Notes under the pieces: generated by a model | The model's database searches: none | Seen by the model: the letters and a program-made list of their open reading frames with translations, nothing else | What the model was told of the DNA's origin: nothing | Assembly: GCA_947846985.1 (NCBI GenBank) | Contig: CANTUZ010000025.1 | Span: 9,298,100-9,362,099, forward strand | Direction: 5' to 3' | Source of the DNA: Fratercula arctica | Lineage: Eukaryota > Chordata > Aves > Charadriiformes > Alcidae | DNA length: 64,000 nt | In this document: positions 11,799 to 22,993 of the stretch, in pieces | Layout: every line of letters begins with the position of its first letter | Position numbering within the stretch: the first letter of the stretch is position 1 | Position numbers and translations under genes: made by a program

Positions 11799-12783
11799 CA
11801 CAGAATCGCAGAATGGTAGGGTTGGAAGGGATCTCTGGAGATCATCTAGTCCAACCCCCCTGCCAGAGCAGGGTCACCTAGAGCAGGTTGCACAGGAATG
11901 CATCCAGGCGGGTTTTGAATGTCTCCAGAGACAGAGACTCCACCACTTCTCTGGGCAGCCTGTTCCAGTGCTCTGCCATCCTCAAAGTAAAGAAGTTCCT
12001 CCTCATGTTTAGGTGGCACTTCCTATGCTCAAGATTGTGCCCATTACCCCTTGTCCTGTCACTGGCCACCACTGAAAAGAGCCTGGTCCCATCCTCCTGA
12101 CACCTTTAAGTATTTATAAGCATTGATAAGATCCCCCCTCAGTTGTCCTTTTTCCAGACTGAAAAGACCCAAATTCCTCAGCCTTTCTTCATAAGAGAGG
12201 TGTTCCAGTCCCCTAATCATCTTGGTAGCCCTTTGCTGTGCCCTCTCCAGCAGTTCCCTGTCCTCCTTGAACCGGAGAGCCCAGAACTGGACACAGTACT
12301 CCAGATGCGGCCTCACCAGGGCAGAGTAGAGGGGGAGGATGACCTCCCTCGACCTGCTTGCCACACTCTTCTTGATGCCCCCCAGGATGCCATTGGCCTT
12401 CTTGGCCACAAGGGCACGTTGCTGGCTCATGGTCATCCTGTTGTCCACCAGGACTCCCAGGTCTCTTTCCACAGAGCTGCTCTCCAGCAGGTCAGTCCCC
12501 AACCTGTACTGGTGCATGGGGTTATTCCTCCCCAGGGGCAGCACCCTACACTTGCCCTTGTTGAATTTCATAAGGTTTCTCTCCGCCCAACTCTCCAGCC
12601 TGTCCAGGTCTCTCTGTATGGCAGCACAGCCTTCCGGTGTGTCAGCCACCCCCCCCCCAGCTTTGTGTCATCACCAAACTTGCTGAGGGTGCACTCTATC
12701 CCCTCATCCAGGTCATTGATGAATATATTGAAGAGGACTGGGCCCAGTACTGACCCCTGGGGGACACCAGTTGTCACTGACCT
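11799..12783 (-). mobile_element. CR1 LINE, RT C-terminal half, in LTR-G
   Basis: Two overlapping minus-strand frames (12777-12568 and 12649-12059) carry [12 protein letters not shown], then SKFGDDTKL (catalytic A changed to G) and the [10 protein letters not shown] and LEYCVQFW blocks, joined by a frameshift near 12600-12660 in a run of C. A third frame (12072-11878) gives the C-terminus. The 3' end is at 11799-11870. LTR-G text resumes with TTCTTAAATATG after 12783. It belongs to the same subfamily as the long CR1 at 29928-32440. Confidence 0.9.
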
Positions 12784-12963
12784 CCCCCCCTTCTTAAATA
12801 TGTTATCACAGAGGCACTACCACTGTCGCTGATTGGCTTCTCCTTGGCCAGTAGTGAGTCCATCTTGGAGCCGGCTGGCATTGGCTATCTGACATAGCAG
12901 CTTCTCACAGAAGCCACCCCGTAGCCCCCCCTGCTACCTGCCATGCAAACCCAATATAACCAG

Positions 12964-13654
12964 TCCCTTATGGACTTGCACTTTGTGCTGGGGACGCACT
13001 ATCCATCCCACTGACTGTGAGGGAAAAGGTGCATGACCCTGGAACTCAGCAGCCAGCCTGCAAACCGCCCTGCTGAAAACTGCTGTTTTAGCTGAATTAG
13101 AAGGACCAGCACCTGTTTCCCTGGGTGCCAGACAGTCCCCTCCTGCAGAACCAAATCCTGGGAGGTGACTTGTAAACCTGTACACTTCTGACCTATAATA
13201 AAGGGAGTTGAGGGAGCGTTGAAATCTTTAGCTTTAGCCATTAAGACAGGCTTAAATGGCATTATTTTCCAAGAGGTCCTTCAACATATGCTGGCAGATT
13301 TACCACTATACGCCCCACAAGATAAAAAACAGGGGAGAATCTCAGCTAAAGTAAATGTAATAGAAAAGAGACAGCTGTCTCCACACAAAAGACAAAAGCA
13401 AAAAGGGGAAATTGGGAAACGCCCTCAGTTACTACTGATCCTAAGAGATTATGGAAAATGTGTTTAGATAAGGGGCTCTCTCTGAGTCAGTTAAATGGGC
13501 TGCCAGCTCCTGTCCTACAGGCAACTGGCCAGGTTTCCCTCATTAACTTCTTGTGATAGCCCTCTGGGACCTATATCAGGAGATGGGGGTGACACATTAA
13601 GATTTAAAAGAATAACAACTAGCAAACAGCTGCTCATTTACCCGATAGCAAGCT
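12964..13654 (+). pseudogene. ERV-D gag/pro remnant, 3' part
   Basis: Sequence resuming after the LTR-G insertion and preceding pol. An 82-codon frame (13219-13467) is lysine-rich at its end, as expected for the nucleocapsid side of gag, but I see no zinc knuckle and no D-T/S-G protease motif. Assignment as gag-pro follows only from its place between gag-like and RT sequence. Confidence 0.35.
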
Positions 13655-15315
13655 AGTTAATATTCCACAATACAAATTGCCTTATGATGCTATTCTTCCT
13701 GTTACTGAATTGATAAAGAAGCTGGAAGAATGGGGAATCATTGTCAAGTCTCATTCTCCCTACAATTGTCCTGTGTGGCCAGTAAAGAAACCTAATGCAA
13801 GTGGCGACTAACAGTATATTACAAAGCCTTGAACACTGCCACTGAACTGCTCATTGCAGCTGTTCCCAGTATAAGTGATATAATCAATTTTCTTAACAAG
13901 CAAGCCTTTCCATGGATGGCAACAGTTTCATGATCCCAATATCAGAGACAGACAGGGAGAGATTTGCTTTTACCTGGCAGGGACTCCAATATACATTTAC
14001 TCGCTTACCACAGGGTTTTAAATATAGCCCTACCATTGCTCATTGTACTCTGGCTGAAGAGCTAGAAACATTAAAATTACCACAAGAGGTTACTGTGGTG
14101 CAGTATATAGATGATGTCCTAATCAGTGGACACTCAACAGAACCCGTGAAACAGGCTATGGACATTATTATAACACACAGTCAATTGGGATAGAGGTACG
14201 GGAAGAAAAGAAACAAGGACCCAGACAGGAAGTAACCTTTTTGGGAGTCAGATGGATAGGTGGAAGAACAGTTCCTGCTGAGTTCCTACAAGAAATCCAA
14301 CATTTACCCATCTCTGAGAATAAAAAGGAGTTGTATGCTAGGGACTTTAGGATTTTGGAGGGTACATATTCCAGATTTTAGTATAATAGCATGACCACTC
14401 TATAACTTACTAAAGAAAAATGCTGTCTGGGAATGGACTCCACAACATGAAGAGGCCCTGGAGCTTCTAAAGGAAAATGTGAATGTGTATCAATCATTGG
14501 GACTCATATCCAGGTTGGAGAGAAGGGATGTTGATGGGGACTATGGCAACAAGGGCCTACTGGTTCCAAGGAACTCCCTATTACTTTTGGCTCCAAATTA
14601 TGGCAGAATGCTCAGCACAACTACTTGACTTTTGAAAAGGTGCTATTAGCAGCTTATGAAGGTCTAGTAGCAACCGAACCTTTGACTCAGGGAAGAAACA
14701 TAAAATTACATACCTATTCTTAAACCTATTCTCAGTGCCTTTAGGTGTAGCACATAAGATCACTGTACAAAGGTGAGCACTGTATATCCACTGTCATGTA
14801 ACCGCAGATGGCCTGACTAAGGAGAAGAAAGTTACTGAAGTAGTGGAACATAAAGGAATGCCTACTGAATACTCGGAGTCTCCATGCTCTCCTATCCAGG
14901 ATGCTCCTGAATTCAATTTGCATCAGCCAGATGGTGTCTGGTTTACTGATGGGAGTGCTTGTAAAATACAGGGTAAATGGTAAGGAATGGCTACTGCTGT
15001 ATCCGTAGCCAATAAACTTGCAGTAACTGAATGAGTAGAAGGTTCTGTTCAATTAGCAGAGCTCTGTGCCATAATACTAGCTCTTAGAAATGCCACACGG
15101 ACCATATACACTGATTCCTATGTTGTATGAGCTGGTGCTACACAGTAGCTAGGAAATTGGGCAAAACGCAATTGTCAGATAGGGAATTGAGATGTATGGG
15201 GAAGAAAATATTGGGAACAAATATACCAAATTGCCAAATCCCATCCTATTGCTATAGGGCATGTAGCCGCACATTAGAAAAATACTATTCAGGTGGCCAA
15301 GTAGAACAATATGGC
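13655..15315 (+). pseudogene. pol: ERV-D pol remnant: RT and RNase H
   Basis: RT begins near 13660 (Q-Y-K-L-P-Y-D, then V-T-E-L-I-K-K-L-E-E-W-G-I-I). It continues with the fingers (C-P-V-W-P-V-K-K-P) and a readable frame at 13912-14193 containing FAFTWQGLQYTFTRLPQG and the catalytic YIDDVLIS. RNase H is recognisable near 14935-15130 (V-W-F-T-D-G-S-A, later I-Y-T-D-S-Y). Many stops and frameshifts mark an old copy. The F-T-R-L-P-Q-G and Y-I-D-D-V-L motifs differ from ERV-A/B (W-N-R-L-P-Q-G-W, Y-I-D-D-I-I), so it is a separate lineage. A solo LTR interrupts it at 15316. Confidence 0.85.
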
Positions 15316-15792
15316 TGTGGAAAAGTAATGGAAGATCGGCAAGGAGGATTGTAAACATGCTCAAGTGACTCGCATGTGGGGTGCTGTAAAACACATATAT
15401 CACACTAATTGTTGTTTAGTCTTATGTGCTCGACAAATAGAACATCTGCACTTAGATAACATAGGCCTGCAATGGACTCAGGGACACCTTATCTAACATG
15501 CCTGAGATTCCTGCCCTGCTGTTGAAGAAAATCAAAGCACAGTGAAAAACTATGCCTGTTTGAACCCTTGAAATACAGGCAAGAACAGCAAGTCTGAGCT
15601 CTCGCTCTCTCACTCTCTTGCTAACAAGGACTCTCTCACTCTGTGGTGCCTGCATCCCCTGCTTGCATGCCTCTGACCGGGTGCTGCTTCGGAGATTCCC
15701 CAATCCATGAGGTATCAAGATTAAATTTGTTCTTTGCCTTTCATCTGTGATTTTGTGGTTGTTCCTGCGTCATGCCTGTGTTGGCTCACACA
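15316..15792 (+). mobile_element. Solo LTR, family E, inside ERV-D pol
   Basis: A 477-bp segment starts TGTGGAAAAG and ends CTCACACA. It is flanked by the perfect 5-bp repeat ATGGC (15311-15315 and 15793-15797), and it splits the RNase H/integrase frame of ERV-D. GATTAAATTTG near 15720 is a candidate poly(A) signal. The first roughly 310 bp are repeated at 41094-41409 inside ERV-C. Confidence 0.85.
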
Positions 15793-16672
15793 ATGGCTGA
15801 CCACCTAGCCAGTATAAATGTGGCAGGATTTTCCTCTACCTTGAGTATTGAATGGTTAGGTAAATGGCTGCATGAATGGTTGGGACACACTGGTGCATAT
15901 GACCTATCAGCATGCAGCAAGACAAGGCTGGCCAATTTCTAAACAACAAGCAGTTCAACTAGTGACCACTTGTGGATTTTGTAATGATATGAGGGATTAT
16001 CTTGTCAAAAGTTAACAACAGGCAAACCTTAGAGAAGGGAAAGTCCTTTGGGGTACTTGGCAAGTTGACTGTATTGGACCCATGACACATATCTCTGAAG
16101 GATGGAAATTTATTATGACTGGAGTTGAAATAGTAAGTGGTTTGGGTAATGTTTACCCTACATGCATTGCGTCTGGATTGGCAACTGTAGCAGGATTAAA
16201 CCAATGGTTTGCCATGCACCCAATGCCACAAGAGATACAGTCAGATAATGGTTCATCTTTTAAAAATAAAACAGTACGTGAATGGTGTCTTAAGCATGGA
16301 GTTAAGTGGACTTGCCACTTACCCTATCAACCTCAGAGTAATGGTATAGTAGAAAGATGGAATGGGTTGCATAAACAACAGCTCAAATGGTGAAATGGTA
16401 ATGCTAATTGGGGGAGGAACTTATGGGAAGCCATATGAGCATTGAACTCACAGCAGACTCCTGTTGGAAGTCCACTATATAGAGGTTATGAACAATCTCC
16501 TGTGTTGAACCAACACCATCAGGATGCTTTGAATACCTCTGTGTGGCACCCAGGAGATCAGGTGGGAATTCAACACCCATCATTCAGAAAACACTGGGTT
16601 ACTTTGCAGCACTTTCGAGGGAAAAGAATATGGGAAACTGGATGCTGTTGGAGTGAAATTAATCATTACTGA
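15793..16672 (+). pseudogene. pol: ERV-D pol remnant: integrase
   Basis: Integrase resumes with M-A-D-H-L-A. A His-rich zinc segment is near 15870-15985 (W-L-G-H-T-G and C-G-F-C). The core lies at 16050-16393: W-Q-V-D-C-I-G-P (first Asp), then IQSDNGSSFKN (second Asp), then PYQPQSNGIVERWNG (Glu). All three catalytic residues are still visible. A C-terminal W-H-P-G-D-Q-V segment is at 16535-16560. Stops at several places make it non-coding. Confidence 0.85.
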
Positions 16673-16689
16673 GGCTTAGATATGATCCA

Positions 16690-17262
16690 AGACCTAGGTC
16701 ATCTTTCTCTCTCCCTAGGAACTGTCGAACTTCTGGACAAATACATGAAAAATCTGTCATTTGACCTGTATACTACAGAAAGTATCCATCTAGAAAGTAC
16801 ACTAAGCGTTTCCTGAAACTTTGTTAATACTCACTATGGTGAGGTGTTGACAACATCTAAAAAGACAATAGCCTTCATGCATTGGACAATTCTAATCCTC
16901 ACATTAGGACATCTGGCATTCTATTACATAAATGTTGTACTATGCAATAATCAAACAAACCAAGAAGCTGGTAACCTCTGCCATAACAGTGAGGCCCAAC
17001 ATATCCAACACCTCAGATCAGCTCTGGTGGAATTCTGGCCTAAACTTGGTCCAGATCAATATAGAACATACAGTATAATCTCAAATTGAAGAACTGGAGT
17101 CCTTAATCACCAGCTATGAAAAAGCTATTACATACTAAAAACAAGTGACTATTGCTATCAAACACAATACCTGCCAAATTGCCAGAAATGCAACAAAAAT
17201 TGACCAAACTGCTGGACATCACTGGTATGATATTTTTATGGGATATGCACCATCTGCAACTA
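16690..17262 (+). pseudogene. ERV-D env-like remnant
   Basis: After pol there are short frames, one (16844-17089) with a hydrophobic stretch of about 20 residues (W-T-I-L-I-L-T-L-G-H-L-A-F-Y-Y-I) followed by cysteines and N-x-T sites. Another frame across 17140-17262 reads C-Q-I-A-R-N-A-T-K and H-H-W-Y-D-I-F-M-G-Y. Position and glycosylation-type sites suggest env. The sequence stops at the left LTR of ERV-A, and I did not find its continuation after 25162. Confidence 0.4.
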
Positions 17263-17975
17263 TATCCTGGTTTGAGGTAAAACAGAACCAACTTTCTGTT
17301 CAGTAATTCTACTTCTTAGCTAGACCTCTTCTAACTCTCTGAAATTAACAGCATGTTGTGTCTAAAACGGTTCATTCAGAGTGATAAGACTGTACCAAGG
17401 AATGGTATGCACAGAGGCTCTTGCTTATACTTATTGCTATAACAACCAAGGTCAGCTAATTTCATTATTTGCCTTGTTGAAGGGTCGAAAATGGAAAAGC
17501 ATAGAGGGGTCCCACCTGCAGGGAGGAACAGACAGGACAGGTGACCCAAAACTGACCAACAGGGTATTCCATCCCATCTGCCCCACGCTCAGTATAAAAG
17601 CTGAGCGATCAAAGGATCGGCTCTCTTTCTTCAATGGCCAGTGTCCGAGGAGGACCCTGTCTGTTCGTCTGCCTTTGATCCCAATCTGTGGGCTTCTGAC
17701 TCTAGTTCCGGAATCCAGTTCCTGTCCCTTGCTGAGCCCAGTCTGGGACTTCCCCAGTGCCTGCTGGTGACATCATCCTGGGAGCTTAATACAGTTTTGT
17801 ATATACTGTATCTATTTCATTATTTTCCTTTTTATTTTATTATTAATATTTCATTAGTTTAGTTTCTTCTAAACTCGTAAATCTCTCTTTATCTCTCCTC
17901 CTCCTCTCCGTGTACAAGAGGTTGGGGGGGAGCATCTGTCACCGGCCATTGGCCAATTTGGACAAAACCATGACA
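17263..17975 (+). mobile_element. ERV-A 5' LTR
   Basis: Starts TATCCTGGTTTGAGG (expected TG mutated to TA) and ends CATGACA. A TATA box (TATAAAAG) is at 17593-17600. The 3' half is rich in ATT/TTT before the U5-like CTCTCTTTATCTCTCC. It pairs with the 3' LTR at 24443-25162 and matches the LTRs at 1436-2044 and 55419-56161. Confidence 0.9.
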
Positions 17976-17982
17976 GATTTAT

Positions 17983-18000
17983 TGGCACCCAACGTGGGGC
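17983..18000 (+). other. ERV-A primer-binding site, tRNA-Lys1,2 type
   Basis: TGGCACCCAACGTGGGGC lies 7 bases after the LTR end. It matches the primer site used by retroviruses primed by tRNA-Lys1,2 (TGGCGCCCAACGTGGGGC) at 17 of 18 positions; the fifth base is A instead of G. Confidence 0.9.
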
Positions 18001-18074
18001 ATGAACGGAGCTCTGATAGATTGCCTGAATAGTTTGAATTCCAGCTTGCTCAGGGAGAACAGACAGTTCACATC

Positions 18075-19161
18075 ATGTCGTTCTTATGTGAAATCTTGTA
18101 TTGTGTCCTTAGTGAGCTTTGTATGAAATTAACTGATGCAATGGGGATTAACTGGTCAAATATATTGCATGGCCTATTTATTCTTTATGTTTGGATGCAG
18201 TGGGTCAAGCATGCTATGTTGGTGTGGATTTGCCTTCAGATTTATAAAATAATTGCTTGGATAAAGTTCTACCTGCATATCTTGGGCATCACGCGATGGA
18301 TTCTTTTACTAATTACACTCTTGGTTTTACCTGGGGAAAGTTTACTTTGCCCTTGGATGATTATGTCAAAGTGACAGTAACAGAATCAGGGAATGGAAAA
18401 CCTTCGGGCTGTTTAGAGAGTGAGTGTTGCTTTCATTTGTACATGATTTTGTTGTTGGTTTTCCTGAATGTGTTGCAGGGGTGGTTTATTGTTAAATATC
18501 AGTGCAGGAGTGAGTATTATGTGACATGTGATATTGCTACTCAAACCCCACAGCCAGAGTCAAAGATAGCAGAACTTCAGACAATCCCGCTGCTAAATGC
18601 CACAGCAGAAACTCAGACAGCCCTGCCACCGAAAGCTGCAGTAGGAATTCAGACAACCCCCCCACTGAAAGCTACAGCAGGAACTCAAACTCAGATCACT
18701 GCCCAAGCCACAAGACAGACACAAACAACGCCACCGGCCCCGATAGCAGCCCCAGCGACATCGGCTGCCCCCCCACCGGCTCCGGGGAAAGCCACGCCTC
18801 CGCCCGCACAGGCGAAAGCCAGGTCTCCGGCGCCAGCGGCTGCCCCCCACAGGCCCCGGCAAAAGCCACGGCACTGGCCCCAACACCGACTCCGGCCAGT
18901 GCCCGGCCCATGCCGGCCTCGGTCACTCCGCCGCCTGCCCCCCCCCGCCACGCCTGTATCGCCAGCCCCTCCCCCGCCCGCAGCGGCACCGGCTGCTCCA
19001 GCCCCGACAAGGAGCACGGTCACGGCTCCGGCTGCTCCAACAACGACCACTGCTGCTACCCGAACTCCAGCAGAACCGGCACAAGTTGCCCCGGTGACCA
19101 GGAAACAGAAAAAGTCAGCTCGTTCCCTTGCCTCTGACGACAGAGACCAGACAGTGTAGGA
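18075..19161 (+). pseudogene. ERV-A gag N-terminal membrane leader and P/A/T-rich linker
   Basis: An ATG at 18075 opens a frame (to 18374) with two or three hydrophobic segments (about residues 30-60). It is frameshifted near 18260 into the frame that continues to 19159. The second frame has Y-L-G-H-H, then Y-T-L-G-F, then a hydrophobic segment ILLLVFLNVLQGWFIVK. A long linker of glutamine, threonine, proline and alanine follows (18540-19090), then a basic patch near its end. The same order is seen in ERV-F (55308-54715) and, more diverged, in ERV-B. Gag proper starts about 100 bases later. One frameshift, plus a stop near 19159, disable it. Confidence 0.7.
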
Positions 19162-19254
19162 GAGGGTTCCTCTGAGGAAGATCCGGGAGAAGGTCCTTCC
19201 CAGCCAGCGTTAACACAGGATGAGGACTCAGATGCAGAGATAATCATTAAATCC

Positions 19255-20275
19255 TTTTCTATGAAGGATTTGCAAAATATAAGGAAGGACTTTAGTCGTC
19301 ATGAAGGGGAGACACTTATCTCCTGGTTGCTCCAATGCTGGGACAATGGAGCTGATACCATAGATTTAGATGGCAGAGAAGCTAAGCAGTTGGGAAACCT
19401 GTCCAAAGATGGAGGGACTGATAAAGCGATTGGGAGAAAGGCAGAAGTCCTCAGTCTCTGGAGGCGACTGCTGTCAGCTGTAAAGGGCAGGTATCCCTTT
19501 AAGGATGATATTGAATGCTGTCCAACCAAATGGACCAGCATGGAAAAAGGTATTAAGTACCTGAGGGAAATGGCTGTGTGAGAGGTGATTTATAGCAACT
19601 GGCAAGTGAATATAGACCCTGATGAAATGCCATGCAAACGATCTTTGCTAAGGAAGTTTGTGCAGAGTGCACCATCAAATTATTCCCATACATTGTCAAC
19701 AATGGTTTGGGGAGGATCTGATACTGGTACACCAACTGTAAATGAGGTGGCTAACAAGGTGCGACAGTATGAAGACAGTCCCTCTCGTCCCCTTCATGTA
19801 GCAGCTATGGAGAGAATGGCTGAGCAAACTAAGACCATTGCTGAGACTGGAGAAAATGACTAAGACAACAGCCGAGCAAAATGAGAAAACCGATAAACTG
19901 TTTCATGAACTGCTTGAAAAACTGTCTAAGAAGGGGAAAGAATCCCACTCTTCCCCTGAACAGACCCTGGTTGCAGTCATTAAGAAAAAACGCCCTCCTA
20001 TGAAATCAACTCAAGGGAAACAGGATCCACTCCGAGATTTCCAATGGCTTTGCCTCTGCAACTACGGAGAGGACATGAGTAGGTGGGATAAAAAACCTAC
20101 TCTGGCCCTGCAGGCACGAGTGCTTGAGTTGCAAGGTAAAGCAGATGGAAGGAAGAATTTCTGCAGGAGGATGGCTGCTCCAGTCCATGGTAAGCAATGC
20201 TCCAGTCCTTGCAGGAACTCATCTGCTAATTGTAGATGTTGTTCTCAACATTAGAGGTGCCCTGTCTCCAGCCAG
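19255..20275 (+). pseudogene. gag: ERV-A gag remnant
   Basis: Three successive frames (19261-19581, 19585-19863, 19838-20254) give a Gag with conserved blocks: D-F-S-R, then LLQCWDNGADTIDLDGREAK, then W-T-S-M-E-K-G-I-K-Y-L-R-E-M-A-V, then the F-V-Q-S-A-P-S-N-Y block, and near the end Y-G-E-D-M-S-R-W-D and R-V-L-E-L-Q-G-K. A TGA after E-M-A-V (19579-19581) and a frameshift near 19850 break it. No CCHC zinc knuckle is visible; the C-terminus has scattered Cys only. Confidence 0.85.
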
Positions 20276-20308
20276 GAGGAGGAGAGGGATAACTGAGTTT
20301 ATTGGACT

Positions 20309-20737
20309 GTGTGGATTCAATGGCCTGGCACATTAGAGCCACAGAAGTATAGAGCCCTGGTGGACGCTGGTGCACAGTGTACCCTATTGCCATCGAATCA
20401 TAAAGGGCCAGAATTTCACACTATTTCTGGAGTGACAGGTGGGTCTCAAGCTCTGACTGTATTAGAGGCCGAAGTGAGCCTGAATGGGAATAAATGGGAG
20501 AAGCACCCAATTGTGACTGGCCCAGATGCTCCGTGCATCCTTGGCATAGACTACCTCAAAAGAGGGTATTTCAAAGACCAGAAAGGGTATCAGTGGGCTT
20601 TTGGTATGGCAGCTGTAGAGACTGAGGACATTACACAGCTGTCTACCTTACTGGGCCTTTCAGATGACCCTTCTGTGGTGGGACTGCTGAAGGTTAAAGA
20701 ACAGCAGGTGCCAATTGCTACTTCCATGGTGCATTAA
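20309..20737 (+). pseudogene. pro: ERV-A protease region
   Basis: A 142-codon frame with the retroviral aspartic-protease layout: active-site loop A-L-V-D-A-G-A-Q (about residue 18), flap G-V-T-G-G-S-Q, and I-L-G-I-D-Y-L. The active site reads D-A-G instead of D-T/S-G, a change at a key residue. The frame continues toward RT and stops at 20737 where ERV-B continues without a stop. Confidence 0.8.
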
Positions 20738-21980
20738 TGACAGTATCTCACCAACTGAGACTCCCTGATTCCCATCCATCCAGAACCTGATTCGTCAGCT
20801 GGAGACCCAAGGAGTGATCAGCAAGACTCGCTCACCCTTTAACAGCTCTATATGGCCAGTGCAAAAGTCTGATGGAGACTGGAGATTAACAGTAGACTAT
20901 TGTGGCCTGAATGAAGTCACACCACCACTGAGTGCTGCTGTGCCAGACATGCTAGAACTGCAGTATGAACTGGAGTCCAAGGCAGCCAAATGGTATGCTA
21001 CAATTGACATTGCTAATGCATTCTTCTCTATTCCTTTAGCAGCAGAGTGCAGGCCACAGTTTGCTTTCACCTGGAGAGGCATCCAGTACACCTGGAATCG
21101 ACTGCCCCAGGGGTGGAAACACAGCCCCACCATTTGCCATGGACTGATCCAGACTGCACTGGAACAGGGTGAAGCTCAAGAACACCTGCAATACACTGAT
21201 GACATCATTGTGTGGGGTAATACAGCAGGAGAAGTTTTCAAGAAAGGTAAGAAAATAATTAAGATTCTTTTGAAAGCAGGTTTTGCCATAAAAAGAGGGT
21301 AAGGTCAAGGGACCTGCACGAGAGATCCAGTTCTTGGGAATTAAGTGGCAAGATGGTCGTCGCCAGATCCCAATGGATGTGATTAACAATAATAACATCT
21401 ATGTCCCCACCTATTAACAAAAAGGAAACACAAGCCTTCTTAGGCATTGTGGGTTTCTGGAGAATGCACATTCCAGGTGATAGATTGTGAGACCTCTCTA
21501 TGAAGTGACTCGAAAGAAAAATGTGTTTATGTGGGGTCCTGAGTAAAGACAAGCCTTTGAGCAAATTAAACAAGAGATTGTGCATGCAGTAGCCCTTGGA
21601 CCAGTCCGAACAGGACAGGACATTAAAAATGTGCTCTACACCACAACCAGGAACAATGGGACTACCTGGACCCTCTGGCAGAGAGCACCAGGGGAGACTC
21701 GAGATCGACCCCTAGGATTCTGGAGTCGAGGCTATAAAGGCTCCGAGGCCAACTATACCCCAACTGAGAAAGAAATCTTGGCAGCATATGAAGGAGTTAG
21801 AGCTGCTTCAGAAGTAATTGGTACTGAAGCACAGCTCCTCCTGGCACCCCGATTACCAGTGCTGGGCTGGATGTTCAAGGGTAAAGTTCCTTCTACTCAT
21901 CATGCCACCGATGCTACCTGGATTAAGTGGGTTGCCTTAATGACTCAGCAAGCTTGAATAGGAAACCCAAATCGTCCAGG
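20738..21980 (+). pseudogene. pol: ERV-A pol: RT and connection
   Basis: The frame 20814-21302 holds RT motif A (YATIDIANAFFSIPL), motif B (RLPQGWKHSPTICHG) and motif C, which reads Y-T-D-D in place of Y-I-D-D. A one-base shift near 21298 moves the rest into another frame, and the connection region with RNase H start runs on at 21580-21957 (G-F-W-S-R-G-Y-K-G-S-E-A, Y-T-P-T-E-K-E-I-L-A-A-Y-E-G-V). CR1 sequence begins at 21981, right after codons for N-P-N-R-P. Confidence 0.88.
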
Positions 21981-22989
21981 AATCATAGAATCATAGAATC
22001 ATTTAGGTTGGAAAAGACCCTTGGGATCATCGAGTCCAACCATCAACCCCACTCTACAAAGTTCTCCGCTACACCATATCCCCTAACCCCACATCTAAAT
22101 GACTCTTAAACACATTCAGGGATGGTGACTCCACCACCTCCCTGGGCAGCCTATTCCAGTGTCTGACCACTCTTTCTGTGAAGAATTTTTTCCTAATGTC
22201 CAGTCTAAACCTACCCTGTTGCAGCTTGAAGCCATTCCCTCTTGTTCTATCGCTAATTACCTGTGAGAAGAGACCAGCACCAACCTCTCTACAATGTCCT
22301 TTCAAGTAGTTGTAGAGAGGGATGAGGTCTCCCCTCAGCTTCCTCTTCCTCAAACTAAACAGTCCCAGCTCCTTCAATCACTCCTCATAAGATTTATTCT
22401 GCAGGCCCTTCACCAGCTTCGCTGCCCTCCTCTGCACTCGCTCCAGCACCTTGACATCTCTCTCGTATTGAGGTGCCCAAAACTGGACACAATACTCAAG
22501 GTGTGGCCTCACCAGTGTTGAGTACAGGGGGACAATCACCTCCCTACTTCTGCTGGTCACGCTATTTCTAATACAAGCCAGGATGCCATTGGCTTTCTTG
22601 GCCACCTGGGCACACTGCTGTCTCATATTCAGCTGCTTGTCAATTAGAACCCCCAGGTCCTTTTCTGCCAGGCAGCTCTCCAGCCACACTTCCCCAAGCC
22701 TGTAGCGATGCATGGGGTTGTTGTGGCCCAAGTGCAGGACCTGGCACTTGGCCTTGTTGAAGCTCATACCATTAGCATTGGCCCATCGATCCAATCTATC
22801 CAAGTCTCTCTGTAGAGCCTCCCTATCCTCATGCAGATCAACACTCCCGCTTAACTTGGTGTCATCTGCGAACTTACTGATGATACACTCTATGTCCTTA
22901 TCAAGATCATCAATAAAGATGTCAAACAGAAATGGTCCCAACACTGAGCCCTGAGGAACACCACTTGTGAACGGTCGCCAGCTGGATAT
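21981..22989 (-). mobile_element. CR1 LINE inserted in ERV-A pol
   Basis: Its 3' end (AATCATAGAATCATAGAATC) is at the left edge and the 5'-truncated end, just upstream of RT motif B (TSGVPQG), is at the right. Minus-strand frames 23130-22378 (only the CR1 portion) and 22377-22069 encode [11 protein letters not shown] (the FADD of motif C is intact), then the C-terminal domain; a TGA between K-S-Y-E-E and M-K-E-L-G splits them. Pol sequence flanks both sides: CCAGGAAT before and CCAATTGTGGAAGTG after, with a 3-4 base overlap (AAT/AATT). Confidence 0.92.
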
Positions 22990-22993
22990 AACT

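Larger units (their letters stand above)
9972..12958 (-). mobile_element. Solo LTR, family G, containing two CR1 insertions
   Basis: Three LTR pieces (9972-10158, 11321-11798, about 12784-12958) join into one LTR of roughly 840 bp when the two CR1 copies are ignored. Its start is TGTGGTGGGTTGACCCTGG. The flanks are the perfect 5-bp repeat ACCAG (9967-9971 and 12959-12963), so a solo LTR inserted in ERV-D gag. The breakpoints agree with the LTR text: TTAATTTAATTT before the first CR1 and TTTATTACC after it. The orientation is inferred from the CCACA-type terminus on the reverse strand. Confidence 0.85.

Noticed and set aside
12143..12832. Plus-strand open frame of 229 codons
   Set aside because: It is antisense to a minus-strand CR1 reverse transcriptase; the same antisense frame appears opposite other CR1 copies.
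18593..19050. Several long minus-strand open frames rich in Gly/Val/Arg opposite the ERV-A gag linker
   Set aside because: They are shadows of the GC-rich Pro/Ala/Thr linker on the plus strand and have no motif of their own.
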